64,000 bases of DNA from Prolixibacter sp. NT017 (lineage in GTDB: Bacteria > Bacteroidota > Bacteroidia > Bacteroidales > Prolixibacteraceae). The stretch is from contig NZ_BLAV01000001.1 in NCBI RefSeq assembly GCF_009617875.1, positions 3,658,001-3,722,000 on the forward strand, given 5' to 3'. Every line of letters begins with the position of its first letter. The first letter of the stretch is position 1. The position numbers and the translations under genes were made by a program. This document shows positions 26,152 to 35,284 of the stretch, in pieces. The notes under the pieces were generated by a model that was given only the letters and a program-made list of their open reading frames with translations, was not told where the DNA came from and did not search any database.

Positions 26152-27663
26152 ATGAAGCAACTATATAAATATATGATTAACCGGTTCATTGGACCGTTTT
26201 TCATGACTTTTTTCATCACGGTTTTCGTCCTTCTGATGCAGTTTTTGTGGAAGTATCTGGACGAATTTGTGGGTAAAGGTTTGGATGGAGAGGTTATTGC
26301 CGAGTTGATGCTCTATGCCATCTCCAGCCTCATTCCGCTGGCTTTACCTCTCTCCATGCTCCTCGCTTCAATTATGACCTTCGGGGATTTGGGTGAAAAC
26401 AACGAGTTGCTCGCCATGAAAGCTGCCGGAATATCACTGACGCGCATCATGAGACCGCTGATTTTCCTGAGTGTTTTCGTTAGTGTGTTTGCCTTCTATT
26501 TCGCTAACGATGTTATGCCGGTTACCAACCGGAAATTTGCTGCCCTTTTGCTCAGTATTCGATACCAGAAACCCGAGTTGATAGTAAAAGAGGGCGTTTT
26601 CTCAAACGAAGTGGACGGATACTCCATCAAAGTAGGTAGAAAGTCTAAAAAGTCCGATAAGCTTTACAACATCATGATCTACGATCACACGAAGAATGAG
26701 GGAAACGTCTCTGTTACCGTGGCTGATTCCGGGACCATGAAAATGAGTGAGGACAAAAAATATATGGTCCTGACGCTTTTTGCCGGTCAGGCTTACACTG
26801 ACGTCGAATCCAATCCGCGTAGGCGCAATAATAAAGAATATCCTTTCCGCAACGATAAATTTGACAAAGAAGTTTTGATAACCCCGATAAAAGGGATGGA
26901 CTTCAAGCGGAAGGATGAAAGCACTGTTGGCAACTTTTACAAAGCCCTTAGTCTGAAGCAGCTGTCATCCAGCGCCGATTCCATGGCAAAAGAACTGGAC
27001 AAACGAAGGACCGATTTTGCTGTCAAACTCAATTATTTGTCACCGCTTACGCGCGAAGTTGTTTCATATGCCAGGACTGACAGTGCCGCCAAGTCCAAAT
27101 TAAAGATGGATGAGTATGTCAATGTCGATAGCATGCTGAGCAATATGAACCAAAATGTAAAAATGGACATCATTAACCAGGCACTCCGGAATGCCCGTTC
27201 CAATAAGCGTTCGCTTCAGCAGGCAAAAGACGATTTGGAGCTTCGAACCAAATGGCTAAATAAATTTTGGGTCGAGTGGCACCGAAAATTCACGCTTTCG
27301 CTGGCATGTCTCATCTTTTTCTTCATTGGAGCACCTTTGGGAGCAATTATCCGGAAAGGTGGACTGGGAATGCCACTTGTCATTTCCATTGTGCTTTTCA
27401 TCTTCTATTACATTATTTCCATGACCGGCGAAAAAATGTCGCGTGAAGGTGTTGGGCATATCTGGGAAGGGATGTGGTTCTCATCCCTGTTGTTTTTGCC
27501 GGCCGGTATTTTCCTAACCTACAAAGCAGCCAACGACTCTGTCATTCTCAATATGGACGCATACGCCGAATTTTTCCGTAAGCTGAATCCTTTCAAAAAG
27601 AAAAAAAAGAGGAATGAAGAGGAACAGCCTAAACAAAATGAAAATCCTTTCACTGGCGAATAA
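26152..27663 (+). CDS. LptF/LptG family permease (YjgP/YjgQ)
   Basis: A 503-residue inner-membrane protein. Three helices lie in residues 10-125 (YMINRFIGPFFMTFFITVFVLL start, then ISSLIPLALPLSMLLASIMTFGDL in part), a large periplasmic region in about 130-385, and three helices in 385-475 (LACLIFFFIGAPLGAIIRKGG). This is the LptF/LptG layout of the LPS exporter LptB2FG. The periplasmic part is longer than the enterobacterial proteins and ends in a Lys-rich cytoplasmic tail. Which of LptF or LptG it represents is not clear. The next gene starts inside its last 26 bases. Confidence 0.88.
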   Translation: MKQLYKYMINRFIGPFFMTFFITVFVLLMQFLWKYLDEFVGKGLDGEVIAELMLYAISSLIPLALPLSMLLASIMTFGDLGENNELLAMKAAGISLTRIMRPLIFLSVFVSVFAFYFANDVMPVTNRKFAALLLSIRYQKPELIVKEGVFSNEVDGYSIKVGRKSKKSDKLYNIMIYDHTKNEGNVSVTVADSGTMKMSEDKKYMVLTLFAGQAYTDVESNPRRRNNKEYPFRNDKFDKEVLITPIKGMDFKRKDESTVGNFYKALSLKQLSSSADSMAKELDKRRTDFAVKLNYLSPLTREVVSYARTDSAAKSKLKMDEYVNVDSMLSNMNQNVKMDIINQALRNARSNKRSLQQAKDDLELRTKWLNKFWVEWHRKFTLSLACLIFFFIGAPLGAIIRKGGLGMPLVISIVLFIFYYIISMTGEKMSREGVGHIWEGMWFSSLLFLPAGIFLTYKAANDSVILNMDAYAEFFRKLNPFKKKKKRNEEEQPKQNENPFTGE

Positions 27664-28849
27664 AGTACCTTTTCCTAGAAAAGATGGCGGCGCCATCGGC
27701 ATATTAAATATTCTGGAAGGCTATGCCGACAATGGGCATCAGGTTACCCTGCTGGCCATGAATACGCCCAAACATCATATCCGGGAGAATGAGCTGCCAA
27801 CTGATCTCACGTCGAAAATCAGGTTCCTGCTGGTTGATGTGAATACCAATATCAAAGTACTTTCCTTACTTGTTAACTGGGCTTTTTCGTTAAAAGCATA
27901 CATCCTCGAGCGCTTCGTTTCGCCACCTTTTGAAAAACAGTTGATTAAACTTTTACAGGGAGAATCTTTCGATTTTGTGCAATTGGAGGGACTCTATCTC
28001 TGCCCGTATATTCCCAGTATCCGCCAAAATTCGGATGCCCGGATAATCCTTCGCGAACACAATGTGGAACACGAAATTTGGGAGCGAACGGCGGAGGTTG
28101 AAAAAGGTTTTAAGCGGTTTTACCTGAAAAATATGGCGAAGCGGTTGCGGAAAGCCGAAATTGGTTTTCTGAACCAGTACGACATTCTTTCTACCGTAAC
28201 CGACAGAGACAAGGAAAAGCTCAATCGGTTAGGCAACCGGCAACCGGCAATCGTTATGCAACCTGGCTTTGCCATCGAAACGAAACCGGCAAGTGAGCTC
28301 ACAGGTCCTTTGTCAATTGGTTTTCTGGGTGCGCTCGATTGGATTCCCAATCAAATCGGCTTAAAATGGTTTGTGGAAAATTGCTGGCCTCAAATCCATT
28401 CGGCACATCCGGATATCCAATTTTTGGTAGCCGGAAGAAATGCTCCCGAAGATCTTGTTGAATTCCTGAAAAAGCCTGGAATAGTTTTCTTAGGCGAAAT
28501 TGAAGATGCGCACGATTTCATCTCCTCCCGAAGCATTCTCATTGTTCCGCTTCTTTCGGGAAGTGGTGTCCGGGTGAAAATTCTGGAAGGTCTGACAATG
28601 GGAAAAGCCATCGTAACCACCAGCATCGGAGCAGAAGGTATCCCGGTACAGTCAGGCAAAGAGCTGATTGTCGCCGATGCGCCGGAAGCATTTGCGAAAG
28701 CTGTAATTCAACTAATCAACAATCCCGATCGCATTCAGCAATTGGGTCACGAAGCTTTTCGGTTAGCTTCAGAACACTACCGTTACGATAAAGCCGTCAT
28801 TCCGTTCCTCCAATTTCTCGAAAAAGAAGAGGAGGTGCGCCATGCTTGA
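27638..28849 (+). CDS. Group 1 (GT4-type) glycosyltransferase
   Basis: A 403-residue GT-B enzyme. N-terminal domain begins MKILSLANKVPFPRKDGGAIG; middle segment RIILREHNVEHEIWERTA is a common acceptor-binding feature; the donor domain has IGFLGALDWIPNQIGLKWF, FLVAGRNAPEDL, VPLLSGSGVRVKILEGLTMG and IVTTSIGAEGIP, which contains the conserved EGL...G motif for nucleotide-sugar binding. Start at 27638 was chosen over the ATG at 27614 because the sequence aligns from MKILSLA. It overlaps the permease gene and is overlapped by the following GT2 gene, so translation is coupled. Confidence 0.9.
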   Translation: MKILSLANKVPFPRKDGGAIGILNILEGYADNGHQVTLLAMNTPKHHIRENELPTDLTSKIRFLLVDVNTNIKVLSLLVNWAFSLKAYILERFVSPPFEKQLIKLLQGESFDFVQLEGLYLCPYIPSIRQNSDARIILREHNVEHEIWERTAEVEKGFKRFYLKNMAKRLRKAEIGFLNQYDILSTVTDRDKEKLNRLGNRQPAIVMQPGFAIETKPASELTGPLSIGFLGALDWIPNQIGLKWFVENCWPQIHSAHPDIQFLVAGRNAPEDLVEFLKKPGIVFLGEIEDAHDFISSRSILIVPLLSGSGVRVKILEGLTMGKAIVTTSIGAEGIPVQSGKELIVADAPEAFAKAVIQLINNPDRIQQLGHEAFRLASEHYRYDKAVIPFLQFLEKEEEVRHA

Positions 28850-30062
28850 TGCGGCTGTTTTTGTGTTTTGGCTCTGCGTTTTCATCATCTTTTATTCTTT
28901 CGGAGGATACGGACTCTTTCTCTGGATCATGCTGAAATTACGAGGCCTTTTCAAAAAAGAAGCTTCCTCTTCCCCGAAAGGGAAAATAGCTACCGAACCT
29001 AACATTTGTCTTTTCGTCACTGCTTATAACGAAAGCGCTCATGTGCGCCAAAAAATCGAAAATTCGTTAGCGCTCGATTATCCGAAGGAGAAACTTCAGT
29101 TAATTTGGGTGACCGACGGTTCTACCGATGACACACCGGACATCGCATCCACCTATCCACAGGTTCAGGTATTTCACGAACCCGAACGCAGGGGGAAAGC
29201 TCACGCCCTCAACCGGGGAATGGCATTCGTTAAGGCGCCTTTGGTTGTCTTCACTGATAGTAACACGCTTTTGTCGAAAGGGACGCTCCGAGCCATCATT
29301 CGGGAATTCGAAGACCCCAAAATCGGTTGCGTGGCAGGAGAAAAACGAATTGCCGAAAATAATTCTTCCGGGCCCGTCGCTTCCGGAGAAGGATTCTACT
29401 GGCGAATTGAATCATGGTTGAAAAAAATCGACAGCCGATTCTACAGCACCATCGGCGCAGCTGGCGAAATTTTCGCCATACGGACAGAGCTGTATTCCGA
29501 ACTGGAAGAAGATACCTTGCTGGATGATTTCATTCTCTCCATGCGAATTGCCAAGAAGGGATACAGGATTGCTTACGCAAAAGACGCGTGGGCCACAGAA
29601 TTTGCCTCTTCCAATCCGAGCGAGGAGATGAAACGCAAAGTCAGAATTGCCGCCGGAGCTTTCCAGTCAATGGTCCGACTATCGGAACTTCTGAATCCAT
29701 TCCAATACGGAAAACTCACTTTCCAATATGTTTCGCACAAAGTTCTTCGCTGGACACTCGCTCCGCTCTCATTGCTTATTCTGCTGATTTCAGGAATATA
29801 CCTTTCATTTCAGACAGCTATTCCCGGTGTAATCATTTTTCAGTCAATCACCGCTTTGCAAGTACTATTTTACCTTATCGCACTGGCTGGATTTCTGTTG
29901 CAACGAAAAAACGTACGGTCAGGCTGGTTCTTCGCTCCCTACTATTTCACGCTGATGAATTACGCCAGTTTTCCCGGTTTTATCAGGTATTCACTGGGTA
30001 AGCAGACGGTATTGTGGGAAAAGGCTCAACGTTCAGACTCATTCCACGAAGGATTTTCTTAA
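28842..30062 (+). CDS. Family 2 processive-type membrane glycosyltransferase
   Basis: A 406-residue protein with an N-terminal helix (residues 8-32), a GT-A catalytic domain ([63 protein letters not shown]) and two or three C-terminal helices (about 300-375). The layout with D-D-(ED)-like motifs is of the cellulose synthase/hyaluronan synthase-related clan, pointing to assembly of a membrane-linked glycan; substrate not known. Overlaps the preceding glycosyltransferase by eight bases. Confidence 0.88.
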   Translation: MLDAAVFVFWLCVFIIFYSFGGYGLFLWIMLKLRGLFKKEASSSPKGKIATEPNICLFVTAYNESAHVRQKIENSLALDYPKEKLQLIWVTDGSTDDTPDIASTYPQVQVFHEPERRGKAHALNRGMAFVKAPLVVFTDSNTLLSKGTLRAIIREFEDPKIGCVAGEKRIAENNSSGPVASGEGFYWRIESWLKKIDSRFYSTIGAAGEIFAIRTELYSELEEDTLLDDFILSMRIAKKGYRIAYAKDAWATEFASSNPSEEMKRKVRIAAGAFQSMVRLSELLNPFQYGKLTFQYVSHKVLRWTLAPLSLLILLISGIYLSFQTAIPGVIIFQSITALQVLFYLIALAGFLLQRKNVRSGWFFAPYYFTLMNYASFPGFIRYSLGKQTVLWEKAQRSDSFHEGFS

Positions 30063-30067
30063 TTTTG
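30060..30067 (+). promoter_or_regulatory. Promoter -7 element of ribBA
   Basis: TAATTTTG matches TAnnTTTG and lies at the very end of the upstream glycosyltransferase gene, 38 bases before the ribBA start. No FMN riboswitch-like leader fits in this short space. Confidence 0.55.
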
Positions 30068-30105
30068 CGCTCGAAAGTATTTCTGGCTTTCGAAAAAATA
30101 AAAAA

Positions 30106-31344
30106 ATGACAGACTTTAAACTCAATACCATCGACGAAGCAATACATGATATCCGTAACGGGAAATTCGTGATTGTGGTAGACGATGAGGACCGTGAAAA
30201 TGAAGGTGACTTTATTGCAGCCGCCGAGAAAATAACCCCCGAAATGGTCAACTTCATGGCCAAAGAAGGGCGAGGACTGATTTGTGCACCTATCACCGAA
30301 GAGCGGTGCAATGAGTTGGAACTGGAGATGATGGTTGGGAAAAATACCTCACTGCACGAAACTCCCTTTACCGTTTCAGTCGATGCGGTAGGCCCAGGTA
30401 TTACAACCGGAATTTCTGCTCACGACCGCGCTGCGACGATTCGCTTGCTGGCTGATCCGAAGGCTCGTCCCGAAGATTTGGGCCGTCCGGGACACATCTT
30501 CCCGCTAAAAGCGAAAAACCGTGGTGTATTGCGCCGTTCCGGACACACCGAAGCGGCTGTTGACTTGGCCCGTATGTCAGGTCTGCAACCTGCCGGAGTG
30601 CTGGTTGAAATCATGAACGAAGACGGTACCATGGCGCGCATGCCTCAACTGGTGGAAATCGCAGCCAAATTCGAATTGAAAATCATCAGTATAGCCGATT
30701 TGATTGCATATCGCTTACAGACCGAAAGTCTTATTGAGCGGGGCGAAGAAGTACATTTGCCGACTTCTTACGGTGATTTTCGACTCATTCCTTTCCGGCA
30801 GAAATCGAACGGAGTAGAGCATATGGCGCTGATCAAAGGAAAATGGAAACCCGGAGAACCTGTTTTGGTAAGGGTTCACTCTTCCTGTGCCACCGGCGAT
30901 ATTTTTGGTTCGCTTCGTTGTGAATGCGGTGACCAGCTGCACAAATCGATGGAGCTAATCGAAAAGGAAGGTCAGGGAGCGATTGTTTACATCCAGCAGG
31001 AAGGCCGTGGCATTGGTTTGATGAACAAAATCAAAGCTTACAAGCTGCAGGAGGAAGGCCTCGATACCGTTGATGCCAACGTTCATTTAGGTTTTGATCC
31101 GGACGAACGTGATTACGGCGTTGGCGCGCAAATTATTCGCAGCCTGGGAATCGAAAAAATGAAGCTGATGACCAACAATCCTGTAAAGCGCGTCGGACTG
31201 GAAGGATATGGTTTGAAAGTCGTGGGAACAGTCCCGATTGAAGTAAAACCGAATCAGTTCAACGAGTTTTACATGAAGACCAAACGAGACCGCATGGGGC
31301 ATTCGCTTGAACAATTCAATTACGGTGACCGCACCAAAGAATAA
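30106..31344 (+). CDS. ribBA: Bifunctional 3,4-dihydroxy-2-butanone-4-phosphate synthase / GTP cyclohydrolase II
   Basis: A 412-residue fusion that supplies both precursors of riboflavin. Residues 1-205: RibB domain with [21 protein letters not shown] signature ([10 protein letters not shown]), [13 protein letters not shown] and [17 protein letters not shown]. Residues 210-400: RibA domain with the zinc cysteines in [20 protein letters not shown] and the catalytic [18 protein letters not shown]. Full length, both active sites look intact. The flavin produced is used by the Nqr complex and ApbE-modified proteins also encoded in this window. Confidence 0.97.
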   Translation: MTDFKLNTIDEAIHDIRNGKFVIVVDDEDRENEGDFIAAAEKITPEMVNFMAKEGRGLICAPITEERCNELELEMMVGKNTSLHETPFTVSVDAVGPGITTGISAHDRAATIRLLADPKARPEDLGRPGHIFPLKAKNRGVLRRSGHTEAAVDLARMSGLQPAGVLVEIMNEDGTMARMPQLVEIAAKFELKIISIADLIAYRLQTESLIERGEEVHLPTSYGDFRLIPFRQKSNGVEHMALIKGKWKPGEPVLVRVHSSCATGDIFGSLRCECGDQLHKSMELIEKEGQGAIVYIQQEGRGIGLMNKIKAYKLQEEGLDTVDANVHLGFDPDERDYGVGAQIIRSLGIEKMKLMTNNPVKRVGLEGYGLKVVGTVPIEVKPNQFNEFYMKTKRDRMGHSLEQFNYGDRTKE

Positions 31345-31352
31345 TGATATGT

Positions 31353-31380
31353 AAAAAAGGAGGTTCATCCTCCTTTTTTT
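31353..31380 (+). terminator. Terminator after ribBA
   Basis: AAAAAAGGAGG and CCTCCTTTTTTT form a perfect 11-bp stem around TTCAT, nine bases after the ribBA stop. Confidence 0.92.
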
Positions 31381-31533
31381 ATCTTTTGTCCGTTCTTTTG
31401 GATTTCAATAAACATATTGTTGAAATTAGCCAAAACAGGGACGAATGGGATACCCAACGTATCTTTTGACAATTGTTTGTCCGATATAATATTTGACAAG
31501 GGAAAATATTGGGGTAACTTTATTAACGAGGAT

Positions 31534-31631
31534 TTAGGTTGGTTTAGGTTTAGTTTTGGTTTAGACCTAATTTTTCTGTTTTTAAGGTTTCCCTGAAAAT
31601 TTTCTTCCATCTTTCAGGGAAACCTTTTTTT
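31534..31631 (+). ncRNA. Hairpin leader ending in a strong terminator just before the DUF5522-like gene (candidate attenuator or small RNA)
   Basis: Two stem-loops lie in tandem. The first pairs TTAGGT (31544-31549, with another copy at 31534-31539) with ACCTAA (31565-31570) and is followed by TTTTTCTG. The second is a perfect 15-bp stem, AAGGTTTCCCTGAAA (31584-31598) with TTTCAGGGAAACCTT (31612-31626), ending in seven Ts. The terminator stops 12 bases before the next start codon. A promoter-like TTTTGACAATTG...TAATATTTG lies upstream near 31465-31495. The remainder of the 298-base gap shows nothing else. Confidence 0.5.
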
Positions 31632-31642
31632 GATATAGTGAC

Positions 31643-31831
31643 ATGATGTGGGATGATATAGAATACAGCGATAATTTAGAAGAGGGCGAAGACTTTTACC
31701 TGACGAAAGAGGGGTACCGGGTTATGACGGAGAAATACCTGCGGGAACGCGGCTACTGTTGCGGCAATGGCTGCAGGCATTGTCCTTATTTCCCGAAAGC
31801 ACAAAAAGGGAACCGTAACTTACGGGAATAG
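31643..31831 (+). CDS. Small DUF5522-like cysteine protein
   Basis: A 62-residue protein with the cysteine cluster RGYCCGNGCRHCPYFP at residues 37-52 after an acidic N terminus (DLEEGEDFYLTKEGYRVMTEKYL). The CC-x-x-x-C-x-x-C arrangement suggests a metal or Fe-S site; the family, which I recognise as DUF5522-like, has no known role. A second Met follows the first, so the start may be 31646. A strong terminator hairpin ends only 12 bases upstream, which implies attenuation or readthrough control. It precedes fmt by 62 bases. Confidence 0.75.
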   Translation: MMWDDIEYSDNLEEGEDFYLTKEGYRVMTEKYLRERGYCCGNGCRHCPYFPKAQKGNRNLRE

Positions 31832-31893
31832 CTCTGTTCCTGTTTCCCCAAAAAGAACCGAAGAAGAAAATAAAACATATAAACTGAAGAATT

Positions 31894-32868
31894 ATGCAAG
31901 GCAAAGACATCCGTATTGTTTTTATGGGCACACCCGATTTTGCTGTTGAGAGTTTAAAAGCACTCGTGGAAAACGGTTACAACGTGGTTGGCGTTATTAC
32001 TACGCCTGACAAACCCGCCGGCCGCGGGCAGAAAGTGCATACGTCCGCTGTAAAGCAATACGCCATGTCGCAGAATTTACCCGTGCTACAACCCGAAAAA
32101 CTAAAAGATCCGACGTTTATTGAAGAGCTTGCAACCTGGAAGGCAGATTTACAAGTCGTGGTTGCCTTCCGGATGCTCCCCGAAATTGTCTGGAGCATGC
32201 CACCGATGGGCACCTTCAATCTGCATGCCTCTCTCCTGCCCCAATACCGCGGAGCTGCTCCGTTGAACTGGGCTGTTATTAATGGGGAGACCGAAAGTGG
32301 CGTTTCAACCTTCTTACTTAAACATGAAATTGACACCGGTAATATTCTTTTCCAGGAAAAAGTTTCAATCGGTCCCGACGAAGCCGTTGGCGAATTGCAT
32401 GACAAACTAATGAGTGTTGGTGCAAAGTTGGTTTTGACAACCGTTGATGCATTAGCAGAAGGAACTGCCAAAGGCATTTCGCAGGATGTGTTGATTGCTC
32501 GCGGTGTCAATGTAAAACCCGCACCCAAAATCTTTAAAGACGATTGTCGGATCGATTGGAAACAACCGGGAGCACAGATTCATAATCTTATCCGTGGACT
32601 CAGTCCTTATCCTGCATCGTGGACCGTTTTCCAGGAAAAAGAAGGGAATAAGGAAATTTCTGTCAAAATTTACCGTGCCCATTTCGGGAAAGAAAATCAT
32701 GACACAACTCCGGGAACAGTGATTTCGCCCAACAAAAAGGAACTAAAAATTGCTTGCCCCGATGGATTTGTCAGTATTTATGAGCTGCAAATGGCTGGGA
32801 AAAAACGCATGAACGTGGAAGATTTTCTCCGCGGTTTTCAGAATGTTGAACAATTTCGGGCCATTTAA
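31894..32868 (+). CDS. fmt: Methionyl-tRNA formyltransferase
   Basis: A 324-residue enzyme of normal length that formylates initiator Met-tRNA with 10-formyl-THF. The formyltransferase domain (1-205) shows RIVFMGTPDFAVESLKAL, FNLHASLLPQYRGAAPLNWA and the SLL-x-x-Y-RG-A loop with the active-site His-Asp environment; the C-terminal domain (206-324) contains RGLSPYPASWT and is followed by the tRNA-binding beta barrel. Confidence 0.97.
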   Translation: MQGKDIRIVFMGTPDFAVESLKALVENGYNVVGVITTPDKPAGRGQKVHTSAVKQYAMSQNLPVLQPEKLKDPTFIEELATWKADLQVVVAFRMLPEIVWSMPPMGTFNLHASLLPQYRGAAPLNWAVINGETESGVSTFLLKHEIDTGNILFQEKVSIGPDEAVGELHDKLMSVGAKLVLTTVDALAEGTAKGISQDVLIARGVNVKPAPKIFKDDCRIDWKQPGAQIHNLIRGLSPYPASWTVFQEKEGNKEISVKIYRAHFGKENHDTTPGTVISPNKKELKIACPDGFVSIYELQMAGKKRMNVEDFLRGFQNVEQFRAI

Positions 32869-32877
32869 CGCAGACAC

Positions 32878-33876
32878 TTAACGCCTGCGGGGTTTCTTCT
32901 TCCTCAGCCAGATTTGCTGTCCGGGACGCGGCTCATCACCCTGTTTCATCCTGTTTTTGCGATACAACGATTTCAGGCGAATGCCGTATTGCTGCGCTAT
33001 CTGCCACATGGTTTCACTGTCGCGGGCAATGTGGTAATCATTCCCCCTGGCCGCCCGACCGGGTTTCATTTCAAGATAAACAATCGATGATTCGGCTGGC
33101 TCGTGTCCTTTTTCGGTATCATTGTATTTGTAGATTTCCCATTCTTTCAAGCCGTATTCGGCAGCCAACTCTTCGTACGTATCACCTTTGCGTGCACGAA
33201 TCGACTTCGTTCCATTTCGTTCGACCGCCGATTGACTGTCATCCGACAAATCAATAGAGAAATGGTCGATACGGTTATCATCGCTGCGGGAAGTTTGTGT
33301 ATTTCTATCAGAACGATCATTTCCAGTGCTCACTACCGCATCTTTCCCGTCGTAGTTTTTATCCAAATCGTAAAGCTGATACTTTTCGATAATGTGAATC
33401 AACCGTTCCGGGTAACGCGGGTCTGTAGCGTAGCCAGCCTTCTTCAGACCTCTGGCCCAACCTTTGTAATCGGTAATTTTGAGCTTGAATAACGAGGCAT
33501 AACGCACATTATTTCGCAGAAAAAGCGAGTGATCGCGATAAGATTCCCAGGCCGACTTGTATTTCCGAAAACACTCCCTGCGCGAATCGTCATCGTGCCG
33601 TACGCTTTTCCCCGTCCATCCGTTGTTGCATTTTATGCCAAAGTGATTGTTCGCATCACGCGCCAATGACGAGTTGCCATCTCCGGATTCCAGACATCCC
33701 TGCGCCATGGTAATACTCGCCGGGATATGAAACTGGTTCATTTCCGCGATAGCAACCTTGGCAAAACGGTTGATATACTGCTGCCGGGTCATCCGGTGCG
33801 CTTCGTCACCCCGGGCTGTAAAGCCGGCCAATAACATGATAAAAACTATGAAGAGGGAGCGTATCTGGGGTCTCAT
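32878..33876 (-). CDS. Secreted glucosaminidase with two LysM modules
   Basis: A 332-residue exported cell-wall hydrolase. Signal peptide RSLFIVFIMLLAGFTARG at residues 6-23; glucosaminidase-type (FlgJ/LytD-like) domain at about 30-175 with HIPASITMAQGCLESGDGNS, where Glu in the LESG motif is the expected catalytic acid, and NNHFGIKCNNGWTG; then two LysM repeats (KGDTYEELAAEYGLKEWEIYKYN start and SETMWQIAQQYGIRLKSLYRKN in part) and a basic tail. The open frame extends 31 codons upstream, but the ATG at 33876 begins the signal peptide directly. Confidence 0.9.
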   Translation of the reverse strand: MRPQIRSLFIVFIMLLAGFTARGDEAHRMTRQQYINRFAKVAIAEMNQFHIPASITMAQGCLESGDGNSSLARDANNHFGIKCNNGWTGKSVRHDDDSRRECFRKYKSAWESYRDHSLFLRNNVRYASLFKLKITDYKGWARGLKKAGYATDPRYPERLIHIIEKYQLYDLDKNYDGKDAVVSTGNDRSDRNTQTSRSDDNRIDHFSIDLSDDSQSAVERNGTKSIRARKGDTYEELAAEYGLKEWEIYKYNDTEKGHEPAESSIVYLEMKPGRAARGNDYHIARDSETMWQIAQQYGIRLKSLYRKNRMKQGDEPRPGQQIWLRKKKPRRR

Positions 33877-33950
33877 ATTTTCGATTTTATCCCAAAAATA
33901 AAAAAAAAGAGGTTCCTCAGCAGGAGAATGACAGCATTCGCGCAGAAATT

Positions 33951-33958
33951 GTAAATTT
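33951..33958 (+). promoter_or_regulatory. Promoter -7 element of cdd
   Basis: TAAATTTG is a perfect TAnnTTTG match. Transcription would start near 33965, about 90 bases before the preferred cdd start. Confidence 0.5.
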
Positions 33959-34053
33959 GAACCAAACATGGTATACCAATTACGGAGCTCCCGCTTTTGC
34001 AGCGAATACAGGTGGAGTCTTCCGGTTCAGGTTACCAGCATAATTATTTTTTC

Positions 34054-34536
34054 GTGAAAGAGATAGTTTTCAAAATTGCACTCACCGAATATTCCGGTAT
34101 TGACGAATTACCGGTTGCCGAAAAAGAACTTTTGCAAAAAGCGCGCGAAGCAGCCAAAGACGCCTATTCCCCCTATTCCGGTTTTAAAGTGGGTGCTGCT
34201 GTTTTATTGGGAAACGGACAAACCGTAACCGGAAATAACCAGGAGAATGCAGCCTATCCATCAGGTTTGTGTGCTGAACGGACTGCCCTGTTCTATGCCA
34301 GTGCTCAATATCCGAATGTTCCTGTTACCATGATAGCGGTATCAGCGCTGAAGCAGGAGCTTTTGGTTGATAACACCGTGAAACCTTGCGGAAGTTGCCG
34401 GCAGGTAATGGCAGAGTTCGAAGACCGGTTTGAAAAACCGATACGGATTATCCTTGACGGAGAAGACAAAATTGAAGTACTCGACGGCATCGATAATCTT
34501 TTGCCGTTGCGGTTTAAAAAAGAAGCGTTGGATTAA
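34054..34536 (+). CDS. cdd: Cytidine deaminase
   Basis: A 160-residue zinc enzyme that turns (deoxy)cytidine into (deoxy)uridine. The signature is complete: AYSPYSGFKVGAAVLL, NQENAAYPSGLCAERTALF (zinc Cys and catalytic Glu in CAER) and KPCGSCRQVMAEF (two zinc Cys). There is no in-frame ATG near the 5' end. The GTG at 34054 gives the usual family length and is preferred; a TTG at 33997 would add 19 residues with no family resemblance. Confidence 0.93.
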   Translation: MKEIVFKIALTEYSGIDELPVAEKELLQKAREAAKDAYSPYSGFKVGAAVLLGNGQTVTGNNQENAAYPSGLCAERTALFYASAQYPNVPVTMIAVSALKQELLVDNTVKPCGSCRQVMAEFEDRFEKPIRIILDGEDKIEVLDGIDNLLPLRFKKEALD

Positions 34537-34539
34537 TCG

Positions 34540-35220
34540 CTACAACTTCATTTGAGCAAAATGATCCCAAACAGCGTCACGGGGAGTAGGCGCTGTTATC
34601 GAAATGTTTTCCTGGCTCACCGGATGGATGAACTCAATGCTCCGGGCGTGTAGATGAATGCCTGCGTCTTTATTCGACCGGGGAAAACCATATTTCAAAT
34701 CACCTTTGATGTGCAAACCAACAGCCGCTAATTGTGCCCTAATTTGGTGGTGACGCCCCGTGTGTAGTTCTATTTCCAGCAAATGGTACCGGTCCGAAGA
34801 AGCCAAATAGCGATAGGTTAGTGAGGCTGCTTTACCGTTAGCCCGGCGACCACTGTAAGCCACCGATTTGTTCTTTTCCGGATAACGAACCAACCAATGC
34901 TCCAATGTATCCTCATCGTTGGCGGGCCGATTATCTACCACAGCCCAATACGTTTTTTGTATCTCCCCTTTTTCACTGAACATTTTATTCAGGCGAGCTA
35001 AAGCCTTGGAAGTACGGGCAAACAGAACAATTCCGCTGGTCGGACGATCGAGACGGTGCGTCACACCAAGGAAAACGGCGCCAGGCTTTCGGTATTTCTT
35101 CTTCAGATAAGCCTTCACCTCGTCCCCCAACGTTGCATCGCCGGTTTTGTCGCCCTGAACGATGTCTCCACAGCGTTTATTAACGGCAATAATGTGATTA
35201 TCCTCGTATAAAACCTCCAT
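34540..35220 (-). CDS. RluA-family pseudouridine synthase
   Basis: A 226-residue RNA pseudouridine synthase without an S4 domain. Catalytic motif LGVTHRLDRPTSGIVLFARTSK holds the nucleophile Asp (HRLDRPTSG); later motifs LLEIELHTGRHHQIRAQLA and IKGDLKYGF are typical. The absence of S4 suggests an RluC/TruC/small-RluA-like enzyme; target uridine not predictable. The ATG at 35220 is preferred to one 33 bases earlier since homology begins at MEVLYEDNHIIAVNK. It converges on cdd with three bases between. Confidence 0.92.
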   Translation of the reverse strand: MEVLYEDNHIIAVNKRCGDIVQGDKTGDATLGDEVKAYLKKKYRKPGAVFLGVTHRLDRPTSGIVLFARTSKALARLNKMFSEKGEIQKTYWAVVDNRPANDEDTLEHWLVRYPEKNKSVAYSGRRANGKAASLTYRYLASSDRYHLLEIELHTGRHHQIRAQLAAVGLHIKGDLKYGFPRSNKDAGIHLHARSIEFIHPVSQENISITAPTPRDAVWDHFAQMKL

Positions 35221-35284
35221 ATCTGAATATTCTGAAACAGGCAAAGAAAACAAAGGTCAATGGGCTGACCTCTGTTCTAATTAA

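Noticed and set aside
30062..30106. FMN riboswitch before ribBA
   Set aside because: Only about 40 bases separate the promoter element from the start codon, too short for the conserved RFN structure.
31365..31610. Leftward 81-codon ORF between ribBA and the DUF5522-like gene
   Set aside because: It reads through two terminator hairpins, has a Lys/Asn-rich composition typical of AT-rich non-coding DNA, and no family resemblance.
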